This document shows positions 1 to 12,238 of a stretch of DNA of 64,000 nucleotides, in pieces. This stretch comes from Biscogniauxia marginata (Eukaryota; Ascomycota; Sordariomycetes; Xylariales; Xylariaceae). Position numbers and translations under genes: made by a program. Below the pieces are notes generated by a model. The model was not told the origin of the DNA and searched no databases. It saw only the letters and a list, made by a program, of their open reading frames with translations. Each line of letters starts with the position of its first letter. Position 1 is the stretch's first letter. The stretch covers positions 186,001 through 250,000 of the forward strand of contig MU404070.1 in NCBI GenBank assembly GCA_022695795.1, given 5' to 3'.

Positions 1-653
1 GCAAGTAACCCGATATTGCAAGACATTGAAGGAAATTGGAGTTTTAGATGTGCTAGGGTAGATGCTTTATTTAAGTAACCCTAGTCATTCGTTCCTAATT
101 AGCCTAGGTTAGGCAGTTAACGATTTTTTCTTTTTTTTTCTTCCCTTTTCTTCACAGATCATATGTGAAACCAGAATAGGACAAAGGGGTGAGAAAAAAA
201 GAGAAAAAAGGGACAAAATTAATAAGCGGGAAAGATCGTAAAAATTAATCGCGACGCTCGGACCACCAACACGCGAGATTCAGGCGCGTCTAGCGTACCA
301 GGAAGCAGCAACAGCAGTGAAGCGGCCAGGTGCTCGCTCTTTCTTTTTCTTCCCATCATAAACAACCACACCATACTCTCTATTCCCTCTCTCTCTCCCC
401 TCCCCCCTTCTCCCCCCCCAAACAACAACCCATCCGTCCATCGTGGATTTTTACCCAATTTTTCCACCCCAAACCAATTCGTCGCCTTCCCGACGCGAAC
501 AAGTTGATTTACGACAGTAAATTAATCAATTCGTCAACAAATCAACTAGAGGCAAATTTTCTGCAAATTTCCCACGCCTCCCCTACCTACTTTCCCTGTT
601 TTATCTTCACCTGCCTACCTTAGGTATCCTCGCCCGCACGCACGCAACGTACA
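1..653. other. Intergenic region / 5' flank of the AT-hook gene
   Basis: No supported gene. The sequence is AT-rich at the left edge. It carries a long C/T tract at about 375-420, typical of fungal promoters and 5' untranslated regions, followed by AACAAC-rich leader sequence running to the ATG at 654. An open frame spans roughly 330-623 but begins with GTG and looks like chance. Confidence 0.6.
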
Positions 654-1338
654 ATGGCACCCGCCCGAACGTCGCGCGTAGCAGCCGCGAAGGAGAACGG
701 CACGGCCGCGAAGGCTGGCGCCGACCCCGAGAACCCCGTCAAGCGCGGTCGCGGCCGACCCCCCAAGAACGGTGTGTCCGCGCAGCCCAAGCGAACGCCC
801 ACGGGCCGACCTCGCGGTCGCCCCCCCGGAGGCGGGGTCAAGAAGGCGACGGCAGCCAAGCCTGCGAGCGCCACCACCGGCACCGGACGCGGTCGCGGCA
901 GGCCTGCTGGCAAGGCCTCCGCCAGCACCACTCCGAAGAAGTCTGCCTCCAAGACCAAGAAGGCTACCCCCGCCGGTAGGGGACGCAAGCGGAAGAGCGA
1001 TGCCGCTGAGGAGCCCGAGGAGGAAGAGGAAGAAGACGAGGAACAGGAGGAGCTTGAGCTAGGGGAGAAGGATGCTGACGGAGAGGGTGAGTAAATACAG
1101 CTTACGCGCATGCGCAGTAATTTGCGCATTTTCCCAATACATTACCCTGCAGCTGCAACCTTTTTGCTTTCCCGTCCTCATTTCTCCCGCGTTATCTTGA
1201 GTCAATGCTAGGTACTAATCGCATTATTTCGTATATACAGACAGCCCAGTTGATGGCGACATCGCAATGGGTGATGATGATGCTGAGAATGCCGGAGAAG
1301 AGGATGATGAGGCGCTCCCGACTCTCGAGGTAGCTTAA
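654..1338 (+). CDS. AT-hook (HMGA-like) chromatin protein
   Basis: Two exons, 654-1086 and 1241-1338, give 176 residues. The intron has a GTGAGT donor, an internal ACTAAT branch-like site and a TACAG acceptor. The protein has several AT-hook cores, among them RGRGRPP, RPRGRPP and RGRGRPA, plus a fourth basic RGRKRK patch. These bind the minor groove of AT-rich DNA. After the hooks come an NLS-like KRK stretch and a very acidic Glu/Asp tail that continues into exon 2 and ends LEVA. The basic-hook/acidic-tail layout is that of HMGA-type architectural proteins, so a nuclear chromatin role is likely. Reading through the intron would truncate the acidic tail. The exact partner or target genes cannot be told from sequence. 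Confidence 0.85.
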
Positions 1339-2066
1339 GCCAATCTTACCCCAATCATTCCGGCCGCCCTTATTTTGCTGACCGAGGCGTCCTCCGCAGG
1401 ACGATTAGAACGTCGCTTCGCCGGCCTATGTCCAGAGCCTCCTAGCCAGTGCCCTTCGAAGGATCAGTGGCATTCAGGGGACGAGGTGAAGTAAGATCGT
1501 CGTTTCTTCGAGATGTTCTGGAACATCGGCGTGGCTTTTTCTTGACGGACATAGACAGTTGTCTGAGCACGCACGTGTGTGTGTGTGGGGCTATGGAACG
1601 AGGATTTTTGTGTGTCGGCGTTATTTGCAATGGAAGGATATGTGTATACTTGAGCTCCGGCGGCTTTGTCTGCTCTTCGTTTTGCTTTATGGTCAATACT
1701 AAGGTCCATTCTTCCTAATTCACCGATAGAGTGCCTCCATACCCATTATTCGTGATTCACGGTGCCGGCATAATCAATGCTTCTGATCTAGATAGGGTGG
1801 GTAAGTTAGCTTCTCTCTACCGGCAGACCTATTTCTACATTGAGCCCCACTGCAAAGTGCGTGTCGCGACGCGTTCTATACTTCTGACCCTGCAGCTCCA
1901 ACTAGCTAGCCCCTTTGGATTCCTTTGGCTCTATCAACGCATTACGAAACCTGAAATATATAGCTGACTACAAATTTTATAGGGAGGACTGGCTGGCTAG
2001 CTGATGTGGCGGACTCGGCGCTATGTCAATCTGCATTGAGTTTGTCACGACATGCCTACGGGGCAC
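1339..2066. other. Intergenic, convergent 3' ends
   Basis: This lies between the convergent AT-hook and aprataxin-like genes. It should hold both 3' untranslated regions. Open frames on both strands at 1442-1718 have no coding-like composition and no start context. No RNA gene or repeat beyond a short GTGTGTGTG run near 1577 was recognised. Confidence 0.55.
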
Positions 2067-3042
2067 TCATTCCTTCTTCCACTCCTCAAACTCTTCGGCC
2101 AGGTGTTCCTTGAGCTGCTTGAACTTGTTCCCAAAGTTCTTACCGCAGCGCCAGCACTGTAGGTCTCTATCCGTGAAGCCGGCGCGGCCGGGATGCCTCC
2201 GGGGGTCGTCCTTGGCCAGGGGGAAGTCGGCGACGTCGATCAGGAACGGCGTGTTGAAGGAGAGGTAGTGCTTCTTGTGCCGCATGCACTCCGAGATCAT
2301 GTCCGGCGACAGGACGTGCACGTGCAGGTCGTTCATGGACGGGTGCGCGTGTATCCCGACGAGCAGCTCCTTCTCCCAGTCCCGGCCCCGCGGCAGCTGC
2401 GGCGCGTCCCACTCCACCTCGCCGTTGAGGACGGCCTCGCGCAGCCGGTCCTGCTTGCTGAACTTGCCGTAGCGCCGCTGCAGCTCCTTCGCGACGAGGC
2501 GCCGCAGCTTCATCGTCTCGGCCTGCACCGAGGCGAGGAACTCGGCGTCCTCGAACGCGTCGAAGGGGTGCTGGCGGCTGCGGCCCGACCGCGGCAGGAG
2601 CAGCGTGTGCACCGTCGACTTGGGGTACCGGTCGTTGATGGCGACGAAGCCGTCGTTGTGGTAGATGACCCGGCCCGCCGGGAAGGACGCCGGGTCGTGG
2701 GTGTAGGCGCCGAGGCCGTCGCGGTTCACGAACGATCTCGTCGGGGGCGACCGCGTCGAGGCCAGGGCCCGTACCTCGTCTTCGGCCGTGGACGGCTTTT
2801 TCGGCTTCGGGGCCATGAGCTCTGAGACTTTTCCGTCGGCATCAGCCCGCCTAGAACTAGGAGACCGACCGGGGGGGAGAGGGGGACTGATTAGATTTGG
2901 GTGCCTCTCGGTTTGCTTGCTTACAGGCGTTGCGCTTCGTGCCCTGGCTTACGCCGGCTGCGCTTGCTGGGGGTGCGGGCGCGGTGCCTGCGATTTCCTC
3001 CTGCGTGATTGCATCTTCTGGGTCTGACTCGGGCGCAGCCAT
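2067..3042 (-). CDS. HNT3: Aprataxin-like HIT-domain DNA 5'-adenylate hydrolase with C-terminal zinc finger
   Basis: Exons 3042-2925 and 2827-2067 give 292 residues. The splice joins RNA to FSELMAPKPK, the conserved N-terminal block of ascomycete aprataxin-like proteins. Starting at the downstream ATG (2816) would lose this block, so the spliced start is preferred. The HIT core carries the histidine triad in HPSMNDLHVHV (roughly His201, His208, His210), which removes AMP from abortive ligation intermediates. The C-terminus has a CWRCG...KEH zinc-finger-like segment (Cys264, Cys267, His281), as in Hnt3/aprataxin. The expected role is nuclear single-strand break repair. The first 40 residues are acidic and Pro/Ala-rich and likely disordered. 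The gene is convergent with the AT-hook gene and divergent from the helicase gene. Confidence 0.9.
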
Positions 3043-3691
3043 TTCTTCTCTGCGGGAAAGTGTTTTTTGACCGTAGGGGGAAGAAGCAGACCGAGACAGG
3101 ATATTCGGGTGGGGGCTTCGTCGCTGGTAGACGCCGGGTTTATGTAGTAATCTGAGGCCGGCGATAATATACGGCCGACATGTCCACCACCTCACTCCAC
3201 CAATTGAGAAGTAATAGTAAGCCAGTCACGCACGCGGGCCAGGGTTCATTTTACTCGGCATATGAATTTCTGCAGCTTCAATCTGCTAGCCGTAAGGTTG
3301 TAGTTGCAATTGTAGTCTTGATGGATCAGGGCTGTCAGACAATGTAGGAGCTGCACTGAGGTAGAGCTACCCCGCTGAGAGCTGATTCGTAGTGTATATA
3401 ATAGTGGGGAGCTTGTTCAATGGAATTGAAAGCTTCGGGTTCGAGCTGGTATGTACATTCACACGGTGCATAATACTGTGCTATGGCGCTTTTCTCACTG
3501 TAAGCTACATGCAAAGCGGGTATTCTCTGGGCCAATCAAAATTTCAGCTACGACTGGACCCACCCTAAATTAGGTACATGTACGAAATAGCAAGCACAGT
3601 ATCCGCTCAATCACAGGCTTTCCTTTACTCTTTCAACTGCTTGTGAGAAGGGGAAAAACCACCGACTTTCATTACACGCAAATGGCACAGT
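3043..3691. other. Divergent promoter region between aprataxin-like and helicase genes
   Basis: This 649 bp spacer separates two divergently transcribed genes and must contain both promoters. No TATA box or operator stands out clearly. Short CT-rich and AT-rich stretches lie near 3600-3660 just before the helicase start. A minus-strand open frame at 3335-3535 is considered chance. Confidence 0.5.
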
Positions 3692-6600
3692 ATGGTCAAG
3701 AAAGGAAAGGGAAAGGCCACGGCGCCACCGCCGGCCTCGGGTGGATCGTCAAAGAAGGTGAAGGGTGCCGACACTGCTCAGACTCAAAATGATGACTTCA
3801 TAGTCTTCACCAATTCTACCAAGGATCCGAAACCTAAGAAAGGTGGGCAAGCTTCATCAGGTACAGCACAGGAGGCGGCTGGCGAGTCCGTAGCACCAGG
3901 GCCGCCGAAGCCGACGGTAAAGCAGATTATCGGAGGCTCGAGCTGGACAGGCAAACTACCCGTGAACCTACTCTCGGAGCACTGTCAGAGGCAGAAGTGG
4001 GATAAGCCCGACTACCAACCTGTAAGCGGCTTCGTCTTTGGTGTAGGAGAATGTACCTAGTTAATACAAGGGTCTTAGATCAGAGGTTCCGAAGGCTTCT
4101 CTTACTTCGTCCAGCTTAGCGCCAAGAACCCCAAGACACATGAGGTCCAGAAATTGCCTTCTTTCAAATTACCCCCGGATTACAAACATCTGGTGACTAG
4201 AGAGACAGCTCTAGAGGCTAGACACGCCGCAGCGACTTATGCCTTGTTCCGAGTTTGTAGCATGAAAAACATCCATACCACGCTCCCTCCAGACTACAAG
4301 GCACTATGGAAGCAGTTCCAAGACTTGAAAGCTGAAGACGTAAAGAAGGGCAATGCGTGGATGTACGATGCCGACCCCTTTGCTACTCTGAAGCAGCGAG
4401 AGAATGATAAGGCTGCCGCAGAGAAAAAGAGAAAGGAGCAAGAGGCGATGAAAGAGAAGGCCAAGAACATGCCTGGTGCCGCTGGCCTAGTTCTTCGGAG
4501 CAACGCGTCGACGGGCTCGGGAGGCGGTGGCAATCCTATGAAGGGTTGGACTACTGTACCAAAAATCGAAATGGGTCGAAAGACCCGCTCCCAGCTAGAG
4601 GACCTGCTTCGACGAGAAGTCATATGGAACCCGTATGGAGTTAAGATGCCGCTATCCCAGAAGGCTGCTGTTGTGAAGGAGCTCACCAATTCGGGCTTTC
4701 GAAAGAGCCATGTGGAAGAAGCCGTGGAAGAATGCAAGGATCGCGAGGAGACTCTCGAGTGGCTTCTCATCCACGTCCCTGAAGATGACCTGCCAAATTG
4801 GGCTCTCCCAGGAAGCTATAGTGCTGGTGTCTCGGTTGCTGCGACTTCAGACTTGAAGCGTGAGGCAGCCATCAAGCGGCTCTCCCAATCCGGATATTCG
4901 GCTGAACTCTGCAAAAAGTTGTATAATGAGCATAATGGAGATGAAGGGAGGACTGCTGAAGCATTGCAACACTTCCTTATATCTAGTGGAAGTGATCCTA
5001 CACAGGCGACTAGCACCACTGAAGAGCCCTTTATAGTCGGTACGCCCGAAGAATGCTGGAATGATGAGATGGAAAGTCTCGGTTCGGTTTTCGGCGACAA
5101 CTTCAAGCGATTGTCAGACGACGTCTGCCAGATACGCATCGAGTCGGTCAAAAACGGCCCTAAAAAGGAGATAGAAACCTTCGCACAGTTTCGGAAGTCT
5201 CCTCGGTACCCGTCAGAATTGATCGTGGCAATGGCCGCCGATCTCCCATCATATATCAAGCTCAGCGTGGTCAAGAAAACGCTCGCTTACCTCAATGAGT
5301 CCCTCAGCGACGAGCCTATGAAGATCTACTTTGCAGTTGACTGGATGCAGCAAACCATCAATAATATCATCGAGCAACCTGGGAAGCTCCGCGAGATATC
5401 TGGAGTTGCCTCAACCGCTGCAGAGGTACGAAGCATAATGTCGTCAGCACGGAGACAAGCTCGACATCCCAAACCCCTCTCGCGTGCGGTTGACAATAGG
5501 AGCAAAGAAGAATGGCAAAGGCGACAGGAAGATCCAGCCTTGAAGAAGATGGTCGCTCAGCGCCAGAAATTACCTGCCTGGCAGGTGAAAGACCTCGTGG
5601 TCACAACCGTCTTACAAAACCAAGTCACGATTATCGCTGGTGAGACAGGCTCTGGAAAGTCGACACAATCGGTGCAGTTTATCCTCGACGACCTCTATAG
5701 CAAGGGGCTTGGAAATGCCACCAGCATTATATGTACGCAACCCCGTAGGATTTCTGCCCTTGGCCTCGCAGACAGGGTCAGTGAAGAACGTTGCTCGCAA
5801 ATCGGAAGGGAGGTCGGCTACTCTATTCGTGGAGAGAACAAAGTAAGCCCCAATACTAAGATCACCTTTGTGACCACTGGTGTGTTGCTACGACGTCTTC
5901 AAACTTCTGGCGGGAAGACGGAAGATGTGGTCGCCTCCCTAGCCGATGTGAGCCACGTTGTCATTGATGAAGTTCACGAGCGTAGTCTTGACACCGATTT
6001 TCTCTTAAGCATCATCCGTGATGTGCTGAAGCGGAGGAAAGATCTAAAGCTCGTGCTTATGAGTGCCACTCTTGATGCGGCAACTTTCAAAAATTACTTC
6101 ACTTCCGAGGGTCTTCACGTTGGTTTGGTTGAGATCGCCGGTCGAACGTATCCGGTGGAGGATTATTATCTCGACGACATCATTCGCATGACCAATTTCA
6201 CAGTTGAGGACGATAGATCTCGTAATTTCCGCGACGAAGGGCTCGTCAATTCTGAGAGTGTCGGCGAAAAGGCATCACAAGATCCAATTAACAAGATTAT
6301 TCAGAGACTAGGCTCTCGCATCAACTACAATTTACTGGCCGAGACGGCCAAAGAAATTGATCTGGACCTGCATCACAACAACAAAAAGGGCGGTATCCTC
6401 ATCTTCTTACCCGGAGTTGCTGAGATCAATCGAATGGTCAATCAACTCAGGGCTGTTCCGTCATTCCAAGTCTTGCCTCTCCATGCCTCCCTGGACACGC
6501 GGGAACAGCGGCGGGTATTCTCCAGCGCACCGCCCGGCAAGCGGAAGATAGTTGTCGCTACAAATGTAGCGGAAACCTCTATTACGATAGACGATATCGT

Positions 6601-8298
6601 TGCTGTCATTGATACTGGACGAGTAAAAGAGACTAGTTTTGATCCTCAGAATAATATGCGGAAGTTGGAGGAAACGTGGGCCTCCCGTGCCGCTTGTAAG
6701 CAGCGAAGAGGGCGTGCTGGCAGAGTACAAGCCGGAAAGTGCTACAAGATGTACACCGAGAGCCTCGAGGCGCGGATGGCAGAGCGTCCAGAGCCCGAAA
6801 TCCGCCGTGTGCCCCTCGAGCAACTCTGTCTTTCCGTCCGCGCCATGGGGACTAGAGACATCAGTGGGTTTCTCGCAAGGACACCAACGCCACCGGCAGA
6901 CGCTGCCGTCGAGAATGCGATCAAGATGCTACAAAGGATGGGTGCACTGGACGGGGACGAGCTGACCGCACTCGGTCAGCAGCTGGCGATGATCCCGGCG
7001 GACCTCCGTTGCGGGAAGCTCATGGTCTACGGAGCCATCTTCGGCTGCCTGGACGAGAGCACCACCATCGCGGCGATACTGAGCACGAAGAGCCCGTTCC
7101 TCTCCCCCCCGGACAAGCGCGACCTGGCCAAGGAGGCCCGCATGCGGTTCTCGAGGGGCGACGGCGACCTCCTCACTGACCTGCGGGCCTTCCAGCAGTG
7201 GAGCTCGATGGTGGACGAGGGGACCCCGCAGCGGCACGTGAGGCAGTTCTGCGACGACAACTTCCTCTCCTACCAGACCCTGTCGGACATCTCGGCGACG
7301 CGCGCGCAGTACTACTCGGCCCTGACGGAGATCGGCATAGCAGAAGGAGACCCCTACAACAACAACAGCTCCTCTGGCGGCAGCGGCAGCGGCAGCGGCA
7401 GCGGGGGCGGAGGCGGGGGCGCGGTCTCCATGTCCCTGATCCGCGCGCTCACGGCGTCGGCGTTCGCGCCGCAGATCGCGCGGATCCAGTTCCCGGACAA
7501 GAAGTTCGCGACGTCCATGTCGGGCGCCGTCGAGCTCGACCCCGAGGCCCGCACCATACGCTACTTCACGCAGGACAACGGCCGCGTCTTCATCCACCCG
7601 AGCAGCACGCTCTTCGACAGCCAGGGGTTCTCCGGCAACGCCGCCTTCGTGTCGTACTTTAGCATGATCTCGACGAGCAAGATCTTCGTCCGGGACCTCA
7701 CGCGTAAGTCTTTTCCCTCTTTTTTTTATTATTTTTTTTTAATCTTTCTTGGGGGGGAGGGGGTCCTCCTTTGCTCTCCCCCCCTTGGTTATAAAAGAAA
7801 TGTGTTGATTTGGGGGGTTTTGCTGATTTTGTGTGATGAACTGGATGATAGCTTTCAACGCCTTTACGCTGCTTCTGTTCTCCGGTGCTATTGAGCTCGA
7901 TACCATGGGTAGGGGTTTGGTGGTTGACGGGTGGCTACGGTATGTCTTTTTTTTTCTCACCTTATACACACATTCTCCTCCCTTCCCCCCCTTTTCCTTT
8001 CACTACCCCCTTTTTCACATTCCCTGTTTGCATTGCATTTTTAAATCAAGAAGAAGAAACAAGACCAAAATATTTTTTTTAATTTTAAAACGAAAATCAT
8101 ATATACTGATATTCTGCGTGGCGGAAAAAAAAAAGACTTCGTGGCTGGGCTAGGATTGGCGTCCTGGTCTCGAGGCTCAGGGGCATGGTGGACAACATCA
8201 TCGCGATGAAGGTCAACAACCCGCGGGCCGACGTCCGCCAGAACGAGGTCATCAGGACGGTGGCCAAGCTGATAGAGCTGGACGGCATGGACGCATAA
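3692..8298 (+). CDS. DExH-box (DEVH) RNA helicase of the DHX57 / YLR419W family
   Basis: Four exons, 3692-4021, 4079-7703, 7852-7939 and 8136-8298, give 1,401 residues, the usual size for this family. Domain order: a low-complexity basic N-terminus, a UBA-like segment (about 308-350), an RWD domain (about 433-550), then the helicase core. Motif I is GETGSGKST (631-639). Motif II is DEVH (740-743), the variant also found in human DHX57. SAT is at 772 and QRRGRAGR at 985-992. HA2 and OB-fold regions follow. A (GGCAGC)-type stretch near 7377-7415 encodes a Ser/Gly linker. The last two exons restore the conserved C-terminus (PFNAFTLLLFSG, then RLRGWARIGVLVSRLRGMV), which exon 2 alone would lose. 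The third intron ends in an A-rich AAAAAAG acceptor rather than a pyrimidine tract, so that junction is the least certain. The RWD and UBA domains suggest a ribosome- or ubiquitin-linked RNA role. Confidence 0.93.
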
Positions 8299-8878
8299 GC
8301 ATATATAAAATTTTGTTAGGGGGGTGGGGGGGCTTAGTTTGGGGGAAACCTTATAGACGTAGATAGAGAGATAAAAGTATGGCGTGGAAATTTGCATAGA
8401 TCAGTACTTCTTAATCGGGTGCTTATGGAATCTGATTATACGTCTATACATTGTTCATCTAATTGGGCGCTTTTGGCTGGTTTTAGCTAGATAGCTTAAC
8501 ATTAGTCAGTGCTGCCCCCAAAGGACCTGGTGGTTATGATTAGGTAATGAGGCACGCTTCCGAGGAGTCTAAAACGTCCCCCCAATTAAGTGACTAGGTA
8601 TTGAGTCGGTTGCTTTGTCTGCATGGCCAAAGCTGAACGAATAAGGTAGACAGCATATCTGATAAGACTTTGAACCAGGGCCTTTTTCCTTCTTCATACA
8701 TATATGGTACGTGCTCAATACAGCAGGCTAACTCCATGGCCAGACTTAGGATGCCTCCCTCCCCACCCTTTCCGCCGGGTTCTTTTACCGACCCCAACGC
8801 ATAGCCATCTTTATCTTCTTATACACATGGGGAAAAGCTTCAGCCAGCAGTCGAGATTCTCGGTATGTTATGTCGATT
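8299..8878. other. Intergenic, convergent 3' ends
   Basis: This holds the 3' flanks of the helicase and IRC22 genes. A G-rich run (GGGGGGTGGGGGGG) near 8319 follows the helicase stop. Nothing else is recognisable. Confidence 0.5.
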
Positions 8879-9839
8879 CTACTCGGCAGCCTTGGTCTTC
8901 GACTTGCTGCTGGCACCGCTCTTCGCGCGCCTCGCCGTCGGGCGGTTCAGGTGGTCCGAGGGAATCCAGCTCTCATCGTAACCCTTGTCAGCGCCGCTCG
9001 CAGTACCCTCGCCTCCAGAGAGAGGCTCCTTCTCGGCGACGGCAGGCTTGGCCTTCTTGGCGCCCTTCTTGGCCTGGGGGAAGAAGGCCTCGATGTAGGT
9101 CTTGTAGACAAAGTAGCAGGTACCGGCGAAAGCACTGGCCAAGAAGGCGTATAGGAAAAGGCTACGCAAGGATACACCGTTAACATCTCATGCCGGCTCG
9201 TCAAGTATGGGGGAGGGGGGAGGAACTCACATTTGAGGGTCGAAGATACTGATGGGGGCCTCGACAATGCTGGCGACCTGGTCGGTAACACCAACCTGGA
9301 AGATCTGGTTCGCACTGTTCATGATGACGGCGATCAGGTGCAGACGGACATCCTGAGGCTGCATGTCGAGAACGAAGGAGAAGGGCAGCGACTGCTTCTC
9401 GCCGGCGGGAACGCTGGTTTCGTATCGGACCGTAGACAGGTTGCGGAGAATGGCTTTCGACGGGTCGGCGTCGGGGCCGAGATCCGCGGTGGAAAGGATC
9501 TGGCCGCCCAGAAAAGCAACATGGATGGGCTCGTCTTCGTTGTTGGTCACGTCGATGACGGCCTTGGTTGGCCGGCCATTGACAAGCTTGACACCGAAGA
9601 TGTCGGCATCCGGGAAGGTAGCCACGATATCGGCCTGCAGGTCGACGGTGGGAGGGGATCCGGCATTCTCGTCGAGCGGCTAGACGTCGGACAATTAGCT
9701 AGCTGTTAATTAATGGCAGCCACGGTGTTTGGCATTTTCAAGATATGGGAGTAGAAACACTTACCGAGTCTGCCTCAGCAAAGACAGAGACGACGCGGAG
9801 AGCGAGAGCAGCAAGGGCGGAGTACTTGAAGGCCACCAT
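8879..9839 (-). CDS. IRC22: Translocon-associated protein alpha-like ER membrane protein (IRC22 family)
   Basis: Exons 9839-9765, 9679-9231 and 9161-8879 give 268 residues. All three junctions are in phase with GTAAGT or GTGAGT donors. Residues 1-22 form a signal peptide (MVAFKYSALAALAL...). A beta-sandwich lumenal domain of the TRAP-alpha type follows, with the GVKLVNGRPTKAV region. A single membrane segment covers about 175-197 (LFLYAFLASAFAG...), followed by a Lys-rich cytosolic tail. This matches the fungal IRC22/TRAP-alpha layout of a type I ER membrane protein thought to assist translocation. Using only the middle exon would remove both signal peptide and membrane anchor. The family name Increased Recombination Centers comes from a yeast screen and does not define the biochemical role. 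Confidence 0.9.
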
Positions 9840-10502
9840 GGTTGTAAGAAGAGTGCCAATTACTATAGGGGGAAAGATGACAAAGCGATAAAAGAAAGGA
9901 AAAGGGGATGATGGTTGAGGCGGATGGATTATAAAGGTGTTATGGCGGAGAGAATGGAAAGCTCACAAATATACGAAATATACCGGGCAGAAAAAAAAGT
10001 TGCCCTGTGTTGCAATCTGGTCAAATCAGTCAATTGGAGCTGCCCCGGGAAGTCGATGCACCCTTGTTCTGTCTTTGGGGACTCATCAGCCAATGAGTCG
10101 CGTGCCTGGACCCCTAATCCGATTGTACGCTACTCCGTACGTAGCTAGCTTACCTACCTAAACTAAGCCCCGCCTACAGATTACCTATTGCCTCGTTGGC
10201 TCAGGTGAGGTAAGGAAGAATTTAAGCCTCTTTACATGAGAATCTATCTTCTTCTTATCGTTATACTCATTTTCCTAGTAGGGCATTCTTAAATTTCTAA
10301 TTCGCCAACTCGCCAACTCATGGCATTTTTTACTTCTGTTCATTTTTTGTTTATTTGCACATAAAAGTCTTGACGTGTGTTTCCCTAGAAGGACCTTTCT
10401 GTATAGTGTCGAACTACGTAATCCATCCAACTTAAGCCACATCTTGAATGACTCGCTCGTTCTCAGATCCTAGAACCAACATCATCATATCCAATTCCCA
10501 CC
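9840..10502. other. Intergenic; promoter of IRC22 and 3' flank of the FAH-family gene
   Basis: 663 bp without a supported gene. It contains the IRC22 promoter. Short CTACCTA/AGGTAGG-type motifs near 10150 recur in other spacers of this window (for example near 29185, 30050 and 58220) and are common low-complexity elements in such genomes. No other signal is evident. Confidence 0.5.
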
Positions 10503-11799
10503 TTACAAGGCCCGTGCCGGAGTGATAAACCCGGTACAGTCACCAAATCCAACACCATCGCCCGCGAACCCGGACATCCGCAACCCGTCACCATCCTGCA
10601 GATACGTCCTCTTCTGCCCATCAACCAACGTGAACTCGACCTTGCCGCCCTTGGTCGATTCTAGGAGACAGCCATGCTCGTCGTCACCTGTCCCGGACAC
10701 CGTGCCGGTCCCGAGCACGTCTCCAGCGTTGATGTTGCAGCCATTCACTGTCTGCTGCGCAACTAGGTCACGGAACGTCCAGTACATCCACGATACGTTG
10801 GATGTGCAGACCTTGGTCGCTTTCCCGTTGCTCAGTATCTCTGCCTCCAGCGTGATGTTGTAGGCCGGCCGCTCTTTCGGTTCCTGAAGGAACGCCGTTA
10901 CGGGGGTTTCTCTGGCCGGTCGAGTTGTCGCGAACGGTTCCAGCGCTTCCAGCGTCACCACCCATGGCGAGATAGATGTTCCGAAGCTCTTCCCGTTCAT
11001 CGGCCCAAGAGGCATCATTTCGAACGCTTGGATGTCCCGCGCTGTTGACGAATATGTGAGCTAGACTTGGGTAGTATATGTCTATCCGACGTTGATTACT
11101 CACCGCTCCAGTCATTGAGGAGGACCAATCCGAAGATATGCTCATCGGCATCCTTGAGGGCGACATGCTCGCCCATCTTAGTCGGCTTCCCAATGATGCA
11201 TGCCATCTCAAGTTCATAATCCAGCGCCTTGCATGCCCCGTATTCCACGTCATCGCCAACTTTGTAGACTCCACATGGTCTCCGTATGGGCGTGCCCGAA
11301 ACTACGATCGACGAGGGCCGGCCGGAGTATCCTATCGGGTAGTGCGGGAAAGAGGGAGGGTTCACCCGCTTGCCAAAGATCGCCTCGGATGCGTTCTCGC
11401 CGTGTTCCCTGGAACAGGAGTAATCTGTGAATCCGCCTACAGCTACCGGCATATGAAGTACGACGCTATCGAGCTTCTTTCCATACTTCTCCACGACGGA
11501 TTTGTCGGCTAAGACGCTTTGTATATTCGTCCGCAATTGCCTGATCTCGTCTTTGCTCGCCGAGGCCAATGCATTGAGAGTAGGCTAGGTATTTCTTAGC
11601 GCTCGGTTCATAGGAGAACTCAAAGCGTATTCACCTGTGATAACGCTGACTGAATATTCATCTGGCAGTCCAGATCGAGATCCGCAAGGAAGAAAACGAG
11701 ATCCTCTAGTCTGGTGACAACCGCTTTGTTGGGATGAGATGCATCGCTTGCAATCCCATAAGGAATATTAGCGATTGAAAAATGCTCAGCATAACTCAT
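10503..11799 (-). CDS. Fumarylacetoacetase-family hydrolase
   Basis: Exons 11799-11635, 11584-11104 and 11041-10503 give 394 residues, slightly short of the roughly 420 usual for fungal fumarylacetoacetase. The family hydrolyses fumarylacetoacetate to fumarate and acetoacetate, the last step of tyrosine/phenylalanine breakdown. Key residues are present with the spacing of the mouse enzyme: Asp109 and His116 (FTDYSCSREH), Glu179 and Glu181 (YELEM), Asp213 (NDWSARD) and Lys233 (GKSFGTSISPW). The metal site and catalytic His therefore look intact. The sequence around His116 (SCSREHGENAS) differs from the common SSRQHATNVG form. No homogentisate dioxygenase or maleylacetoacetate isomerase lies nearby, so this may be a paralogue acting on another beta-diketo acid. 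It heads a run of three minus-strand hydrolases. Confidence 0.9.
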
Positions 11800-12238
11800 A
11801 TTCGTGATTTGATATCAAGGTACAGGTCGGATTGTGCAAGAGTAGGATTACTGTTTCAATATTGAGGTTCTCGACATCTTATATTCGTCACGTTCAAGAG
11901 CTGTCTTAACAGTATGGACTGTCTATGCGGAGTCCCCGCCCCCACCGGGTCAACTTTCCGTTGAGATCCTTGCCGGACCTCCGACGATTCCGACTCCGAA
12001 TCCTGCATTTGGTTGTCCCTAACTTGAGACTTGAGGTAGTACCCTTAGGATTCAGGGGCTTCGATTGCCATATGAGTAGGGTCAGTTACGTTACGGCTAG
12101 CCTGAAGTTGCACAACTAGACATATCTCGTGCGTTGTGATCGATATGTGGGTTTCACTACATGGATTTGCAAGGCCGAGTCATAAACTTTCTTAATTCTC
12201 GAGCCATGGGCCGCTGTGATTCTCTATTGTACAAATGT
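11800..12238. other. Intergenic between two minus-strand hydrolase genes
   Basis: This 439 bp spacer contains the promoter of the FAH-family gene and the 3' flank of the CocE-type gene. No small gene or strong motif was recognised. Confidence 0.5.

Noticed and set aside
620..1129. 169-codon antisense frame over the AT-hook gene
   Set aside because: Starts with poly-Ser from the acidic GAG/GAA stretch read backwards; no support.
2193..2825. 210-codon plus-strand frame opposite the aprataxin-like gene
   Set aside because: Val/Arg/Glu-rich shadow. The minus strand encodes the histidine triad and zinc finger.
6929..7597. 222-codon antisense frame over the helicase gene
   Set aside because: Arg/Ala/Gly-rich shadow of the conserved helicase C-terminal region.
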